DNA of 64,000 bases from the NCBI RefSeq assembly GCF_004522235.1, contig NZ_SDLT01000040.1, forward strand, positions 1 through 64,000, written 5' to 3'. The position numbers and the translations under genes are program-made. Positions within the stretch are counted from its first letter, which is position 1. Every line of letters begins with the position of its first letter. Under the pieces are notes generated by a model. It worked only from the letters and a program-made list of their open reading frames with translations, was not told the origin of the DNA and did no database searches. Shown piece after piece: positions 33,502-42,415 of this stretch. The stretch is from Amycolatopsis nivea (GTDB lineage Bacteria > Actinomycetota > Actinomycetes > Mycobacteriales > Pseudonocardiaceae).

Positions 33502-34296
33502 TCAAGACGGATGGTCCGCCGCCGCCAGTTGCCGCAGCGCCTCGCGCACCCCAGCGGCCAATTCCTCGTCCGTCGTGTCGCCCGGGTCCCGCAGCGCCGG
33601 ATCGATCGGATAGTCCTCCAGCAGGTAAAAGACCTCGTGCAAGACCCTTGCGAACGGCGTTCGCACCCGTTCCCTTCGTTCGTTGGCCAACCGCCAAGCA
33701 GTGCTCCAGGACCGGGCGAACTCCGGCCCGGACAGCTCACCTCGGGCGAACGATTCCATCACCGCCAGCTCCCGCGCTACGAAGGAATCAGCAGGCACTT
33801 CGCTCCGCCTGGCCCACGCGCGCACCTCCGGCGGGTACTCCGCCGCGACGGCGGGCAGGCCGGGATACTGCCCAGCCCACCGCTGAGCCTCCTCCTCGAA
33901 CGAATCCCGGGCATAGTCGACGCCGGCGAGCGCGACGCCGGCGATGAACGCCCGGGTGCCCGCCACAAGCACGTATCCCTCGCCGCCGGCGAGAAGCGCC
34001 CCGGACAGGTCCGGCACGACGAACAGCACAGGCAGCTTCTCCGGCACCAAATCGGAGTCCACCGCCAGCCGCTCCGAAACCGCGCCCGGTTCGAGACCGC
34101 AGCGCAGCACCTCGTCCGCGCCGACCGACCGCGCCCCCGCGCGCAGCCGGTCGAGGACCGCTTCGTCCGCTCCGGACGGAGCGATCACCGGAACAACCGA
34201 TTTTTCGTCCGCGGCGAGCCATTCGGCGGCGAAGCTGCGCGGTCCGGCGAGAACAGTCTCAACGGGCCGCAGCAGCGGATCGGGATCCAGCATCAC
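33502..34296 (-). CDS. Colicin D-type immunity protein (immunity to the adjacent toxin)
   Basis: 264 residues in two parts. Residues 1-150 carry a domain shared with the decayed copy downstream (ADEKSVVPVIAPSG, LRCGLEPGAVSERLAVDSD, GGEGYVLVAGTRAF). Residues about 170-264 resemble the colicin D immunity family: ARELAVMESFARGELSGPEF, then HEVFYLLEDYPIDPALRD and a C-terminal helix. Its start overlaps the toxin stop by 4 nt (ATGA), the classic toxin-immunity coupling. It would bind and neutralise the toxin nuclease domain in the producing cell. Confidence 0.8.
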   Translation of the reverse strand: MMLDPDPLLRPVETVLAGPRSFAAEWLAADEKSVVPVIAPSGADEAVLDRLRAGARSVGADEVLRCGLEPGAVSERLAVDSDLVPEKLPVLFVVPDLSGALLAGGEGYVLVAGTRAFIAGVALAGVDYARDSFEEEAQRWAGQYPGLPAVAAEYPPEVRAWARRSEVPADSFVARELAVMESFARGELSGPEFARSWSTAWRLANERRERVRTPFARVLHEVFYLLEDYPIDPALRDPGDTTDEELAAGVREALRQLAAADHPS

Positions 34297-37200
34297 AAAT
34301 GCCCTCTTTCGACGGCCGCCATCTGGTCCGTTTCGAGGATCCAGGCCGACCAGAACTTCCCGTCTTCGTGCAACATCACCATTTTACCCGTTGCCGGGTC
34401 GATGAACCCGATTGCCGTTCCCTGGTTCCGGTAGTTGAACTTGTAGACCTTCGTTCCGGGCGCCGCCATGTGGGCCCGCATCGCTGCCTCGAACTCGGCC
34501 AGCTTGGCATTGTTCCGGTTGCCTTCCACACCGAAAACGCCCGCGTGGGTGTCGTACTTCTTCGACATCGACTTCTGGTCGGTGAAGTTCGATTTGCTGA
34601 TCCACGCGTCCTTGTCGCCGGTCAGGCAGTTGTGGACGAGCAACTGGCCTTCGGTGATGTAGTAGTTGTGGTCTCCTTCGACCTCGAAGTTGTAGACCGT
34701 CGTGTCCGCGTCGGCGTCCGTGATCGCCGAGATCGGCTCGGCCTCTCCCCGCTGGCTCAGCAGCCGGTCGCCCGGATGCAGGTCGCCTGCCTCGACCCAG
34801 CCCTTGTCGATCACCCAGAACGGGTGCTGCGGCGTGACCCGGATCGTCGCCACCGGGGTGGTGACCGTGCGCAGATGATCGGCATGCTTGTTGAACAGGC
34901 CGACTACCGACCGCGTTTCCGTCCGGCCGGTCGCCAGGTCGTGCGCCCACACAGTGTCGCCGACGGCGATGCGTTCGATCGGCTTGCTTCCCGACGGCGT
35001 CGACACCAGAGTCCCGGCTGGGAAACAGTTGCACGGCGGCTTGATCTTCGCCTCGCCGCGTGCCCGGTTGATGATGTCCCGGCCCCGGTCGATGATCTTG
35101 CGCGCCGCAGCGCCTTCCTCGAAGAACTTCCAGATCCCGGACCCGATGCGCCACAGCGCCTTGCCGACATCGAAAGCCTTGAGGAACGCGGTACCGAGCG
35201 ACGCGATGTCGACCACGCCCATCAGGCAGTGCACGAAATTCGGGTCGCTGATGCAGGACTTGATTCCACCGGCGAAGAGATCGACGAGGATCTGCCCGCC
35301 GTTCTCGATGATCCAGTCGATGACGCTCTTCTTCGAGGTCTCCTGTGCCTTGCGGTACTCGTCAAGCGCCGCCTGGCCGCCGCTGGCGAGAAGTGCTTGC
35401 TCGTCTGTCGGAGTGAGTTCGGTTCCGCCGTTCTCCGGCGCGTCGTCGCGGTGGCGTTCCTCGTCCTCTTCTCGTTGTTTCGCCGCGGCGATCCGACCTG
35501 CTTCCGAAGCGGCGCGGGCCGCGAGTTCGGCGTCTTTGCCCGCCTGGATCGCTGCTCGGCGAGCGTCCTCGGCATACCGCTGAGCCGCCGACGCGAACGC
35601 ACTCGCGCGCGTGGCCGAAACTCGTGCCTGTGACGCGGACTTAGCCGCCGAACGCGCGGACTGTTGCGCCTGCTCGGCAGCATTGCGTGCCTGCTTCGCA
35701 GAGTTCGCTGCCTCGTCCGCGGACTTCTGAGCGTCGTCGGCGGACTGCTTGGCCTGATCCGCGTATACCTTGGCCTGGTCAGCCTCACGACGAGCGTTGG
35801 CGGCCGCCCTCGCCGCCTCATCCGCGGCGTTCGCCGCGCGAGCTGCGGCTTCCGCGGCGTTCGCCGCGTTGGCCCGGGCAGTAGCCGCGATGCTCGCCGC
35901 CTCTGCCACATACCGCCGAACATCCGCGGCGTGGACTGCCGTGTCGATGTCCCGCTGCTGGGCCTTGAACTGCCCGTCCGTCAGAAAGGCGCGCAGGAAC
36001 GATGCCAGACCAGCCAGCGCAGCTGCCGCGCCGGCCTGTACTTCCGGTCCGCCGTTGGTCAGCAGGCGCGTGACCTCGATGCGATCGTCGTGCTCGGCCG
36101 CCACGTACTGGCCGGACCGCAGAAACTCGGCGACATCGGCCGGAGTTCCGTTGAGCGCGCGGTTCGCCGCTTCCTTAGTGGCCGGACCACCGCTGTTGAG
36201 GATCTTCTGCGTCGCGATCCGGTCGTCGTCAGCCTTGCCCGGATAGTCGCGCGTCGCCAGGAAAGGCGCGACATCCTCCGGAATGCCGAAGCGCGCGTTG
36301 TTGGCCGCGTCCACGAACCGCCGGTTGTCCGAGCTGTCCGCCAAGACGCCGATGCTCGCCCGGTTGTCCTCCAGTTCCGCGGCGGGCAGGTCTACGGCCA
36401 GGAATTGCCGCAGCCCAGCGTCGTCCCCGCCCAGCGCCGTCGCCGCGGCTGACTTCGTCCACGGGCCGCCCGTCTCCAGAAGCTGAACCGCTGCCTTCCG
36501 GATGTCCAGGATCACCGTGTCCGCAGGAGTTTCCGGCTTCACCGCCTCGTCCAGCAGTCGCTGGGTCTCCGCCGACCGCTTGGCCGCTTCGCCCGCCTTC
36601 CACTCCGCCGACGACTTGCGGTCGTCCTCGACGCGCTTAGCTTCTTCGGCCTCCGCGACAGCCGCGTCCTTCTGCGCTTCCAACCGAGCCGCATCCGCGT
36701 CGCGGGACGTTTTCTCCAGCTGGGCTGCCTGGTTGGCCGTCGTCGTCGCGGTGTTCGCCGACACCTGTGCGGCATCGGCGTATTTCTTTGCCTCAGCGGC
36801 ATCCTTCTTCGCTTCGTCGGCTGCTGCCGCCGCTCGGTCGGCCGCTGCTGCCGCCGCCTCCGCGTGTGCTGCCGCCGCGTTCGCCGCGTCTCGGGAGTCA
36901 CGAGCCGCCGCGGCAGCCTGGCCCGCCAAGGCTTCCGAGCGGCTCGCCGCGCGGTTCGCCCGTGCCGCAGCGGCCTTGGCAGCCGCGGCCGCCTGCTCCG
37001 CCTGGCGCGCATCCGCCCCGGCTGATCTCGCGTAACCCGCCGCTTGGCTGGCCGCTGCCGCCGCCGCGTCCGCGTTGCCGCTCGCACTCCTGGCCGCACC
37101 CGACGCGGTACCCGACGCCTGCGCCGCTTGTCCGGCCGCATCTGCGGCAGCCGCTGCCGCACGGGCGCCAGCGGCGACATCCCGAGCTGCCTCGGCGGCC

Positions 37201-38285
37201 TTCCGAGCTTCTAGCGCATGCGCACCATCGGCCGCCGCATTCGAAGCCGCGTTGTAAGCCCGCGCGCAAGCCTGCTCAGCCAACGACGCCGCAGCGGCGG
37301 CCTGTGCAGCCGCGTTAGCCGCGACACGGGACGCACGGTTGGCCTCCGCAGCCGCACCGATCGCAGTCTTAGCCGCTTCAGCCGCACCACGCGCCGCCGA
37401 AGCAGCGCGCGCGGCCGCACCAGCCGCCTGTACCGAAGAATCCTTCGCCTTCTCTGTCTCGTCGCGCGCCTGTTCAGCAGCTTCCTTCGCGCGCTGCGCA
37501 GCCTGAATAGCCCGCTCCGCAGCCTCTTGCGCCTGCTTCGTCTGCGCCGCGGCCTGTTCGCCAGCAGCCCGGGCGAGATCGGCCAGGTGCGCGACACTCG
37601 CAGTCTCCTGATCCCGCTCCGCCGCGAGTGCGTAGCCGGTTTCCAGGAATGCCTGGACATCTTCGACAGTCCCGCTCAGCGCCCGGTTAGCTGCCTTCTT
37701 GACTTCCGGTCCACCGGTGGTCAGGAGCTGCGTGACCTTGATCCGGTCGTCGTCGTTCTGCGCTTGCTGGCGACCGGATTCGAGGAACTTGCGGACGTCC
37801 TCTTCAGTGCCGCTGAGCGCTTTCTGCCCGGCGACCTGCACCCAATGCCCGCCAGTGGAGATGTAGCGCGAAACCTGGGCGCGGTCGTCGTCGCGCCACG
37901 GGCCTTGCCACCCGGTCGCGAGGAACGTGTGCACGTCCGCCGCGGTGCCGCTCAAGGCCGCTTGCGCCGCGCGCCGCAGGCCTGGCCCGGCGACGGTCAG
38001 CAGCTGACTGGCCTTGATCCGATCGTCGTGTTCGGCGGCGACATCCTTGCCCTTGCCCAGAAATGTGCGGACCTCGTCGTCCGACCCGGTGAGCGCCGCG
38101 GCCGCGGCCTGCTTCGTGGCCGGACCGCCTGCCTGCCACAGCGCGACGACCTGTGCCCGTTCGCTCGGCCCGGTCGGTTCAGCGGCCCGTGCGGGCACCG
38201 TCACCGCTCCCGAAGCCACCGCCGCGACCAGCGTGGTCACCATCGCGGCCCGCGCTCTTCGCGCGGCCGATCTCCAGATTCGCAC
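34293..38285 (-). CDS. Secreted polymorphic toxin: ALF repeats, Hint domain, colicin D-like tRNase end
   Basis: 1330 residues. Signal peptide 1-35 (VPARAAEP cleavage region). Repeats of about 45 residues with GGPxxKxAAxxALSGTxxDVxxFL (ALF type) at 45-225 and again around 570-800, separated and followed by very long Ala-rich coiled coils. A helical segment near 970-1080 is followed by a Hint autoprocessing domain (about 1087-1219) from CFPAGTLVSTPSG to YYITEGQLLVHN. The last 111 residues match the colicin D anticodon-nuclease fold: KKYDTHAGVFGVEGNRN, LAEFEAAMRAH, GFIDPATGKMVML and a final GKFWSAWILE. Colicin D cuts tRNA-Arg in the anticodon loop; that target is inferred. The Hint end VHN followed by Cys suggests self-cleavage releasing the nuclease. 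Confidence 0.88.
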   Translation of the reverse strand: MRIWRSAARRARAAMVTTLVAAVASGAVTVPARAAEPTGPSERAQVVALWQAGGPATKQAAAAALTGSDDEVRTFLGKGKDVAAEHDDRIKASQLLTVAGPGLRRAAQAALSGTAADVHTFLATGWQGPWRDDDRAQVSRYISTGGHWVQVAGQKALSGTEEDVRKFLESGRQQAQNDDDRIKVTQLLTTGGPEVKKAANRALSGTVEDVQAFLETGYALAAERDQETASVAHLADLARAAGEQAAAQTKQAQEAAERAIQAAQRAKEAAEQARDETEKAKDSSVQAAGAAARAASAARGAAEAAKTAIGAAAEANRASRVAANAAAQAAAAASLAEQACARAYNAASNAAADGAHALEARKAAEAARDVAAGARAAAAAADAAGQAAQASGTASGAARSASGNADAAAAAASQAAGYARSAGADARQAEQAAAAAKAAAARANRAASRSEALAGQAAAAARDSRDAANAAAAHAEAAAAAADRAAAAADEAKKDAAEAKKYADAAQVSANTATTTANQAAQLEKTSRDADAARLEAQKDAAVAEAEEAKRVEDDRKSSAEWKAGEAAKRSAETQRLLDEAVKPETPADTVILDIRKAAVQLLETGGPWTKSAAATALGGDDAGLRQFLAVDLPAAELEDNRASIGVLADSSDNRRFVDAANNARFGIPEDVAPFLATRDYPGKADDDRIATQKILNSGGPATKEAANRALNGTPADVAEFLRSGQYVAAEHDDRIEVTRLLTNGGPEVQAGAAAALAGLASFLRAFLTDGQFKAQQRDIDTAVHAADVRRYVAEAASIAATARANAANAAEAAARAANAADEAARAAANARREADQAKVYADQAKQSADDAQKSADEAANSAKQARNAAEQAQQSARSAAKSASQARVSATRASAFASAAQRYAEDARRAAIQAGKDAELAARAASEAGRIAAAKQREEDEERHRDDAPENGGTELTPTDEQALLASGGQAALDEYRKAQETSKKSVIDWIIENGGQILVDLFAGGIKSCISDPNFVHCLMGVVDIASLGTAFLKAFDVGKALWRIGSGIWKFFEEGAAARKIIDRGRDIINRARGEAKIKPPCNCFPAGTLVSTPSGSKPIERIAVGDTVWAHDLATGRTETRSVVGLFNKHADHLRTVTTPVATIRVTPQHPFWVIDKGWVEAGDLHPGDRLLSQRGEAEPISAITDADADTTVYNFEVEGDHNYYITEGQLLVHNCLTGDKDAWISKSNFTDQKSMSKKYDTHAGVFGVEGNRNNAKLAEFEAAMRAHMAAPGTKVYKFNYRNQGTAIGFIDPATGKMVMLHEDGKFWSAWILETDQMAAVERGHL

Positions 38286-38619
38286 CCGCCCTGCCCCTCC
38301 CGTGCGTACGACGAAGTGATTGCCGGACGGGAACGAAAGGGCAGCGAAAAAGGAAAATAAATGCAGGCACCACGCCGCTCGAATCCCCCCGAGACCGGAC
38401 GAAAATTAGCAGAACGCCGATACCTCCGGTAAGCGGCAATCGGGTGTCAGATACCTCGCACCGTTCAGCGGGACATCCGGCCGAATCCTCGTTGACCTTG
38501 CCCCGTGGAGATCGCTAAAGTCCTGTTCGTGTCCGCTCGGGGTCGGACGCACTTTCGTCGCTCTCATGCCGCAGTGCCGCGGGCTTTGTCACGTCCGCTT
38601 TCGACCTCAGGGGGAATCA
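38286..38619. other. Divergent intergenic region, toxin and secreted protein
   Basis: 334 bp with no gene. Lower G+C tracts near 38345-38410 (AAAAAGGAAAATAAAT) stand out and are the likely upstream region of the toxin. A promoter for the rightward gene is listed separately. I see no terminator or RNA gene. Confidence 0.55.
38492..38521 (+). promoter_or_regulatory. Candidate promoter of secreted protein gene
   Basis: TTGACC and TAAAGT separated by 18 bp, giving a start of transcription about 90 nt before the ATG at 38620. Good -35, fair -10. Confidence 0.4.
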
Positions 38620-39102
38620 ATGCGCACGCGCCTGTTCGGGCTAGCCGCCGTCGCCGCCATAGCCTCGGGAAGCGCCTTCGCGCTGACGGGCACGGCACAC
38701 GCGGACGACGCGCCGCCGCCGATCAACGAGGATTACTCGTATCCCGGCGCGGCGAAGATCTTCCAGGACCGGGCCATCAAGCTGATCAGCGGCGACGGGC
38801 ACATCCTGCTCGCCAAGTGCGGCAGCGAGGCGAACATGGTCGAGGTGCACGCCTACAACTCGGCCGACCACGACCCCGACCCCGGCCACTACTGTTTCCG
38901 GGTCACCGGCCCCGCCGGCCGCCTCCGGATGGAGGTTCCGTTCGCCTACCAGGTCTGGGCGGGCAGCCACACCGCGCAGGCCACCGTCGCGGTCAGCGGC
39001 AAGAACAGCACTGTCCCACTGGTCAAGAACGGCTGGACCGGCATCGGCGAGGGCGCCGGAACAGACCCGGCCACGCTCCTGGAACTCACCACCTCTCCCT
39101 GA
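38620..39102 (+). CDS. Small secreted protein of unknown function
   Basis: 160 residues. Signal peptide of about 29 residues (MRTRLFGLAAVAAIASGSAF, cleavage after AHA). The mature part is an immunoglobulin-like beta domain with two Cys (LLAKCGSEAN and GHYCFRV) that can form a disulfide. ATG 38620 follows a strong AGGGGGAA. No family recognised. Followed by the trypsin-fold pseudoenzyme in the same direction. Confidence 0.75.
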   Translation: MRTRLFGLAAVAAIASGSAFALTGTAHADDAPPPINEDYSYPGAAKIFQDRAIKLISGDGHILLAKCGSEANMVEVHAYNSADHDPDPGHYCFRVTGPAGRLRMEVPFAYQVWAGSHTAQATVAVSGKNSTVPLVKNGWTGIGEGAGTDPATLLELTTSP

Positions 39103-39181
39103 CGATTCGGCCGTCGCTTTTCCCGCCGAATTCCGTTGCCGATCCACGGCACCGTCTAATCCATCCCGAGAGGGAAGTTCC

Positions 39182-40738
39182 GTGCGCCCAAAAAATGTCA
39201 GACCCGGCGCGGCACCCGCAATAGCCGCTGTCCTCGTCACTACTGCCCTCTGCACCGCCGCGCCCGCTTCCGCAGTTTCCGGCGGAACCGTCGTTCCGCT
39301 CGGCTCCAGCCCTTACCTCGCCTGGATCTCCACCGCGACCAAGGCCTGCTCCGGCGTCCTGGTCGATCCGTCGTGGATCCTCACCTCCGCTACCTGCCTC
39401 ACCCCGGACGACCTCGGCAAACCCACTGAACCCGCGACCGTCTCGGTCGGCGACGTCGACGTCACCGCCGGCACCGGGAAGTCCGCCAAGGTCGCCAAGG
39501 TCGTCCGCCGGACCGATCGCGACGTCGTGCTCGCGAAGCTCGACGTTCCCGCGACCGGCGTCGCCGTCGCGACCGTGAGCACCGCGGCTCCGCAGACCGG
39601 GGAAACCTTGCAGCTGGCCGGTTTCGGCCGCACCGCGACCGAATGGATTCCGGCCCGGCCGCGGATCGCGCCGTTCTCCGTCGTCAGCAGCAGCGGCTCG
39701 ACAGTCGCGGTGAAGTCCGCGGACGGGGTCGACACGTGCCTCGGCGACGCGGGCGGTCCGGCGTTCCGCACGGTCGGCCAGAACGTCGAAGTCGTTGCGC
39801 TGCACACTGCTTCGTGGCAGCACGGCTGTCTCGGCGTCACCGACACCCGCCAGGGCAGCTCCGAAACCCGCGTCGACGATCTCGGCGACTGGATCCGGCA
39901 AACCACCGTCCCGACGCCGGTCTCCTGCCCCGGCGGCGCGACCGTCTGGAGCGCCCGCACCGACGGCACGCTCTGGCGCTACAACCACCACGACCCCGCC
40001 GGTGCCAAACCCGACTGGACGGTGCCGACCGCCGACATCGGACAGGGCTGGAACGGCCGGACGATCGCGGGCAAGGGCGGCGTGGTGTGGGACATCCACC
40101 GCAACCACGGCGCGAGCGACCCGGTCGGCACCGGCACCATCAAACGCTTCGTGTACTCCCCGGCCACCGGCTGGAGCGGCGGCAAGGCGGCGGGCGGCGG
40201 CTGGGACCGCTACCTGACCCCGGCGTACGGCAACCGGATCACCGCCGACGAGCAGGGCCGGATCTTCGCGATCGACGACCAGGCCCAGCTGAAGGTCTAC
40301 GTGTGGAACGACGCGGCGAACACCTGGGTCGCCAGCGGCGGAACCGTCGTCGACACCGGCTGGGGCGTGTTCGACTCGATCACCGCGGCGGGCGACGGCG
40401 TGCTGTACGCGCGCAAACCGAGCGGCGAACTGTTCCGGTTCAAGTACGACTTCGCGGCGGCCAAGTGGACCCAGCGGAACAAGCCGGTGGGCAACGGCTG
40501 GCAAATTTTCAGCGAGATCTTCTCGCCGGGCGCCGACATCCTGTACGCCCGCGGCAGCTACGGCAAGAGCCCGTGGGGCAACGAAACGGTGCCAGTGCTG
40601 CGCTGGTACCGCTACTCCGACAACACCGACACGTGGGCCCCGGCCGGCCCGGACGGTGCCGGGGTCAGCGTGGGCACCGGATGGAACACCGAACTGCACG
40701 TGACCGCGGCTCCCGATTCCTGCAAACTCGCGGGCTGA
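39182..40738 (+). CDS. Secreted trypsin-fold pseudoprotease fused to a tachylectin-like propeller
   Basis: 518 residues. Signal peptide to about residue 32. Residues 33-240 follow the chymotrypsin fold, with the Asp position kept (RDVVLAKL) but the catalytic His replaced (LTSATCL instead of LTAAHC) and the catalytic Ser replaced (GDAGGP instead of GDSGGP). Residues 255-515 are a repeated beta-propeller of the tachylectin type (GQGWNGRTIAGKGGVVWDI and similar blades), a sugar-binding fold. So this is probably a secreted binding or inhibitor-like protein, not a protease. GTG start after GAGAGGGAAG. A catalytically intact trypsin lies 0.9 kb downstream. Confidence 0.88.
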   Translation: MRPKNVRPGAAPAIAAVLVTTALCTAAPASAVSGGTVVPLGSSPYLAWISTATKACSGVLVDPSWILTSATCLTPDDLGKPTEPATVSVGDVDVTAGTGKSAKVAKVVRRTDRDVVLAKLDVPATGVAVATVSTAAPQTGETLQLAGFGRTATEWIPARPRIAPFSVVSSSGSTVAVKSADGVDTCLGDAGGPAFRTVGQNVEVVALHTASWQHGCLGVTDTRQGSSETRVDDLGDWIRQTTVPTPVSCPGGATVWSARTDGTLWRYNHHDPAGAKPDWTVPTADIGQGWNGRTIAGKGGVVWDIHRNHGASDPVGTGTIKRFVYSPATGWSGGKAAGGGWDRYLTPAYGNRITADEQGRIFAIDDQAQLKVYVWNDAANTWVASGGTVVDTGWGVFDSITAAGDGVLYARKPSGELFRFKYDFAAAKWTQRNKPVGNGWQIFSEIFSPGADILYARGSYGKSPWGNETVPVLRWYRYSDNTDTWAPAGPDGAGVSVGTGWNTELHVTAAPDSCKLAG

Positions 40739-40754
40739 TCGCCAGGCACTGTTC

Positions 40755-40801
40755 GTGAGGGGAACCCTGCGGGAATCTGATTCCTGCAGGGTTCCCCTCA
40801 C
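40755..40801. repeat. 47-bp near-perfect palindrome, copy 2 (terminator-like)
   Basis: Arms GTGAGGGGAACCCTGC and GCAGGGTTCCCCTCAC around a GGAAT-ctg-ATTCC core. Same length and layout as the element at 17643-17689; compensating base changes in the arms preserve pairing, which argues for selection on structure. It follows the pseudoprotease gene and probably terminates it. Confidence 0.85.
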
Positions 40802-40914
40802 TGCGTTGCGAAAGCCCAAGCAAGGGGGCAGTTGCCCTCGATCGCGCGCGGCCCAGCGGCCAATCCTCGCCAGTTCTGCCAGCATATGCAGTCCCGCGAG
40901 CGAGGGGAGCCCTG

Positions 40915-41592
40915 ATGCCAGGCCTGGTCGAATTGGCCTACACCACCGGCGGAGGCGTCGTCGGCGCCGCACTGACGAACTACCTCACCAAGATCCAAGA
41001 CCGCCGCCAGCTTCGCGCCGAGGTCTACCGGCGGCTCGAAGCGGCCCGCGCGATCTCCGGCGGTGTGCGCGAAATCCGGATCGGTTTGCCCCCGAATACC
41101 TTGACCAGCCGCAAAAACCTCGCCGACGCGCTCGGCATCGTCGCCGTCCTCGAAGACGGGACAGACGCCCACCGCGCCCTCCGCGAAGCCCTCTCCGAAC
41201 TGCTCACCGCCGTACTGGTCGCCGGAATCCCCCGCCGCGTAGCCGATTTCGCCGCCGGCGCGCACGAACGTGTCCTGGAAAGCGCGGTAGCGACCACCGT
41301 CGACCGTCAACTCGGCGGAATCGCCAACTCCGGTCAACTGGCCCAAGCCGCCCAGGCCTACCGGACGGAAACCACCGGCCTCCTGCTCGCCGTCCTCTGG
41401 CATCCGTGGCGAGCCCGGCTCCGCACCCGCGGCCGGATCCGCAAGCTTCGCGTCGCCGTGCACGCCCTGCACCGGACGCAGGAAGCCGCCGTCGCGGTGC
41501 TCACCCGTCCGGATCAAGCCGATGCCCTCCACCGGCGGCTGGACCCGGACGGCACGCTCCGCGAAACGTGGATCGAAGACCGACTTCCGTAG
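40915..41592 (+). CDS. Hypothetical protein with N-terminal membrane segment
   Basis: 225 residues. A short Gly-rich N-terminal hydrophobic stretch (about 5-24) is followed by a long helical, basic soluble domain (residues 30-225) with no enzyme motif. It is reminiscent of tail-less anchored proteins but not assigned. ATG at 40915 is preceded by GAGGGGAG. Between the two trypsin-fold genes on the same strand. Confidence 0.7.
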   Translation: MPGLVELAYTTGGGVVGAALTNYLTKIQDRRQLRAEVYRRLEAARAISGGVREIRIGLPPNTLTSRKNLADALGIVAVLEDGTDAHRALREALSELLTAVLVAGIPRRVADFAAGAHERVLESAVATTVDRQLGGIANSGQLAQAAQAYRTETTGLLLAVLWHPWRARLRTRGRIRKLRVAVHALHRTQEAAVAVLTRPDQADALHRRLDPDGTLRETWIEDRLP

Positions 41593-41655
41593 GTTACCGG
41601 ATTTCCACTTGCCGCCTACGGTCGGGAAATCACCACCGAGGCGGAGGGATTTTCC

Positions 41656-42360
41656 ATGCGTTACGCGAAAGCGGCGGCCGTGGTCGCCGGGGCTGCGATG
41701 GCGTTCGGGGTCGGGGCGGTCGTCCCGGCGAGTGCCGACACGCACATCATCGGCGGCGACACCGTGAAGTCGGCCCCGTGGGGCGCCCAGGTGTTCTGGG
41801 ACGACGTCACCGACTACGGCGGCTTCGAATGCTCCGGCACGATCATCGCCTCGCAGTGGGTGCTCACCGCGCAGCACTGCCTGAACAAGGGCGGCATGCA
41901 CGTCAAGGTCGGCGACGTCGCGCTGGGCCAGGGCACCGAAGCCGCGGTCGACGAGCAGAAGGCCTCGCCCAACGGCGACATCGCACTGCTGCACCTGAAG
42001 TCCGCTGTGGACACCACGTTCATGAAGCTGGCCGACAAGGACCCGGAAAACGGTGCCACCAACCAGATTTACGGCTGGGGCCGCACCAAGGACCAGAGCC
42101 CGCCCTCGGACACGCTCAAGACCGCGGACGTCCAGGTGACCGGCGAGAGCACGGACGCCTTCAACGGCAAGGCGATCGCGAGCAAGGGCGTCACCGGCTC
42201 CTCGTGGCACGGCGACTCCGGCGGCCCGCAGCTGGCCGACGGCGTCCAGGTCGGCGTCTGCTCCACCGGCGAGAACTCCGGCAGCGACGAACACGGCACC
42301 CAGAACTACGCCAGCGTCGCCAACAGCCGCGACTGGATCAAGCAGACCGCGGGCGTCTGA
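41656..42360 (+). CDS. Secreted trypsin-like serine protease
   Basis: 234 residues, S1 family, secreted by a signal peptide of about 28 residues (cleaved after ASA). The mature N terminus region is IIGGDTVKSAPWGAQ. The full triad is present: His in WVLTAQHCLN, Asp in NGDIALLHL and Ser in HGDSGGPQL. Two further Cys (FECSG, GVCST) support disulfides. An Asp is found near the primary specificity position region, which would fit trypsin-like cleavage after Arg/Lys, but I cannot model it. Terminated by a strong hairpin. Confidence 0.92.
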   Translation: MRYAKAAAVVAGAAMAFGVGAVVPASADTHIIGGDTVKSAPWGAQVFWDDVTDYGGFECSGTIIASQWVLTAQHCLNKGGMHVKVGDVALGQGTEAAVDEQKASPNGDIALLHLKSAVDTTFMKLADKDPENGATNQIYGWGRTKDQSPPSDTLKTADVQVTGESTDAFNGKAIASKGVTGSSWHGDSGGPQLADGVQVGVCSTGENSGSDEHGTQNYASVANSRDWIKQTAGV

Positions 42361-42367
42361 TCCGCGC

Positions 42368-42405
42368 GTTCCGGCCTGCCGCCCCCGTGCGCGGCAGGCC
42401 GGAAC
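42368..42405. terminator. Bidirectional terminator hairpin
   Basis: Perfect 15-bp stem GTTCCGGCCTGCCGC / GCGGCAGGCCGGAAC with an 8-nt loop, exactly between the convergent protease and AMP-ligase genes. Confidence 0.85.
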
Positions 42406-42415
42406 CCCGCGGCGA

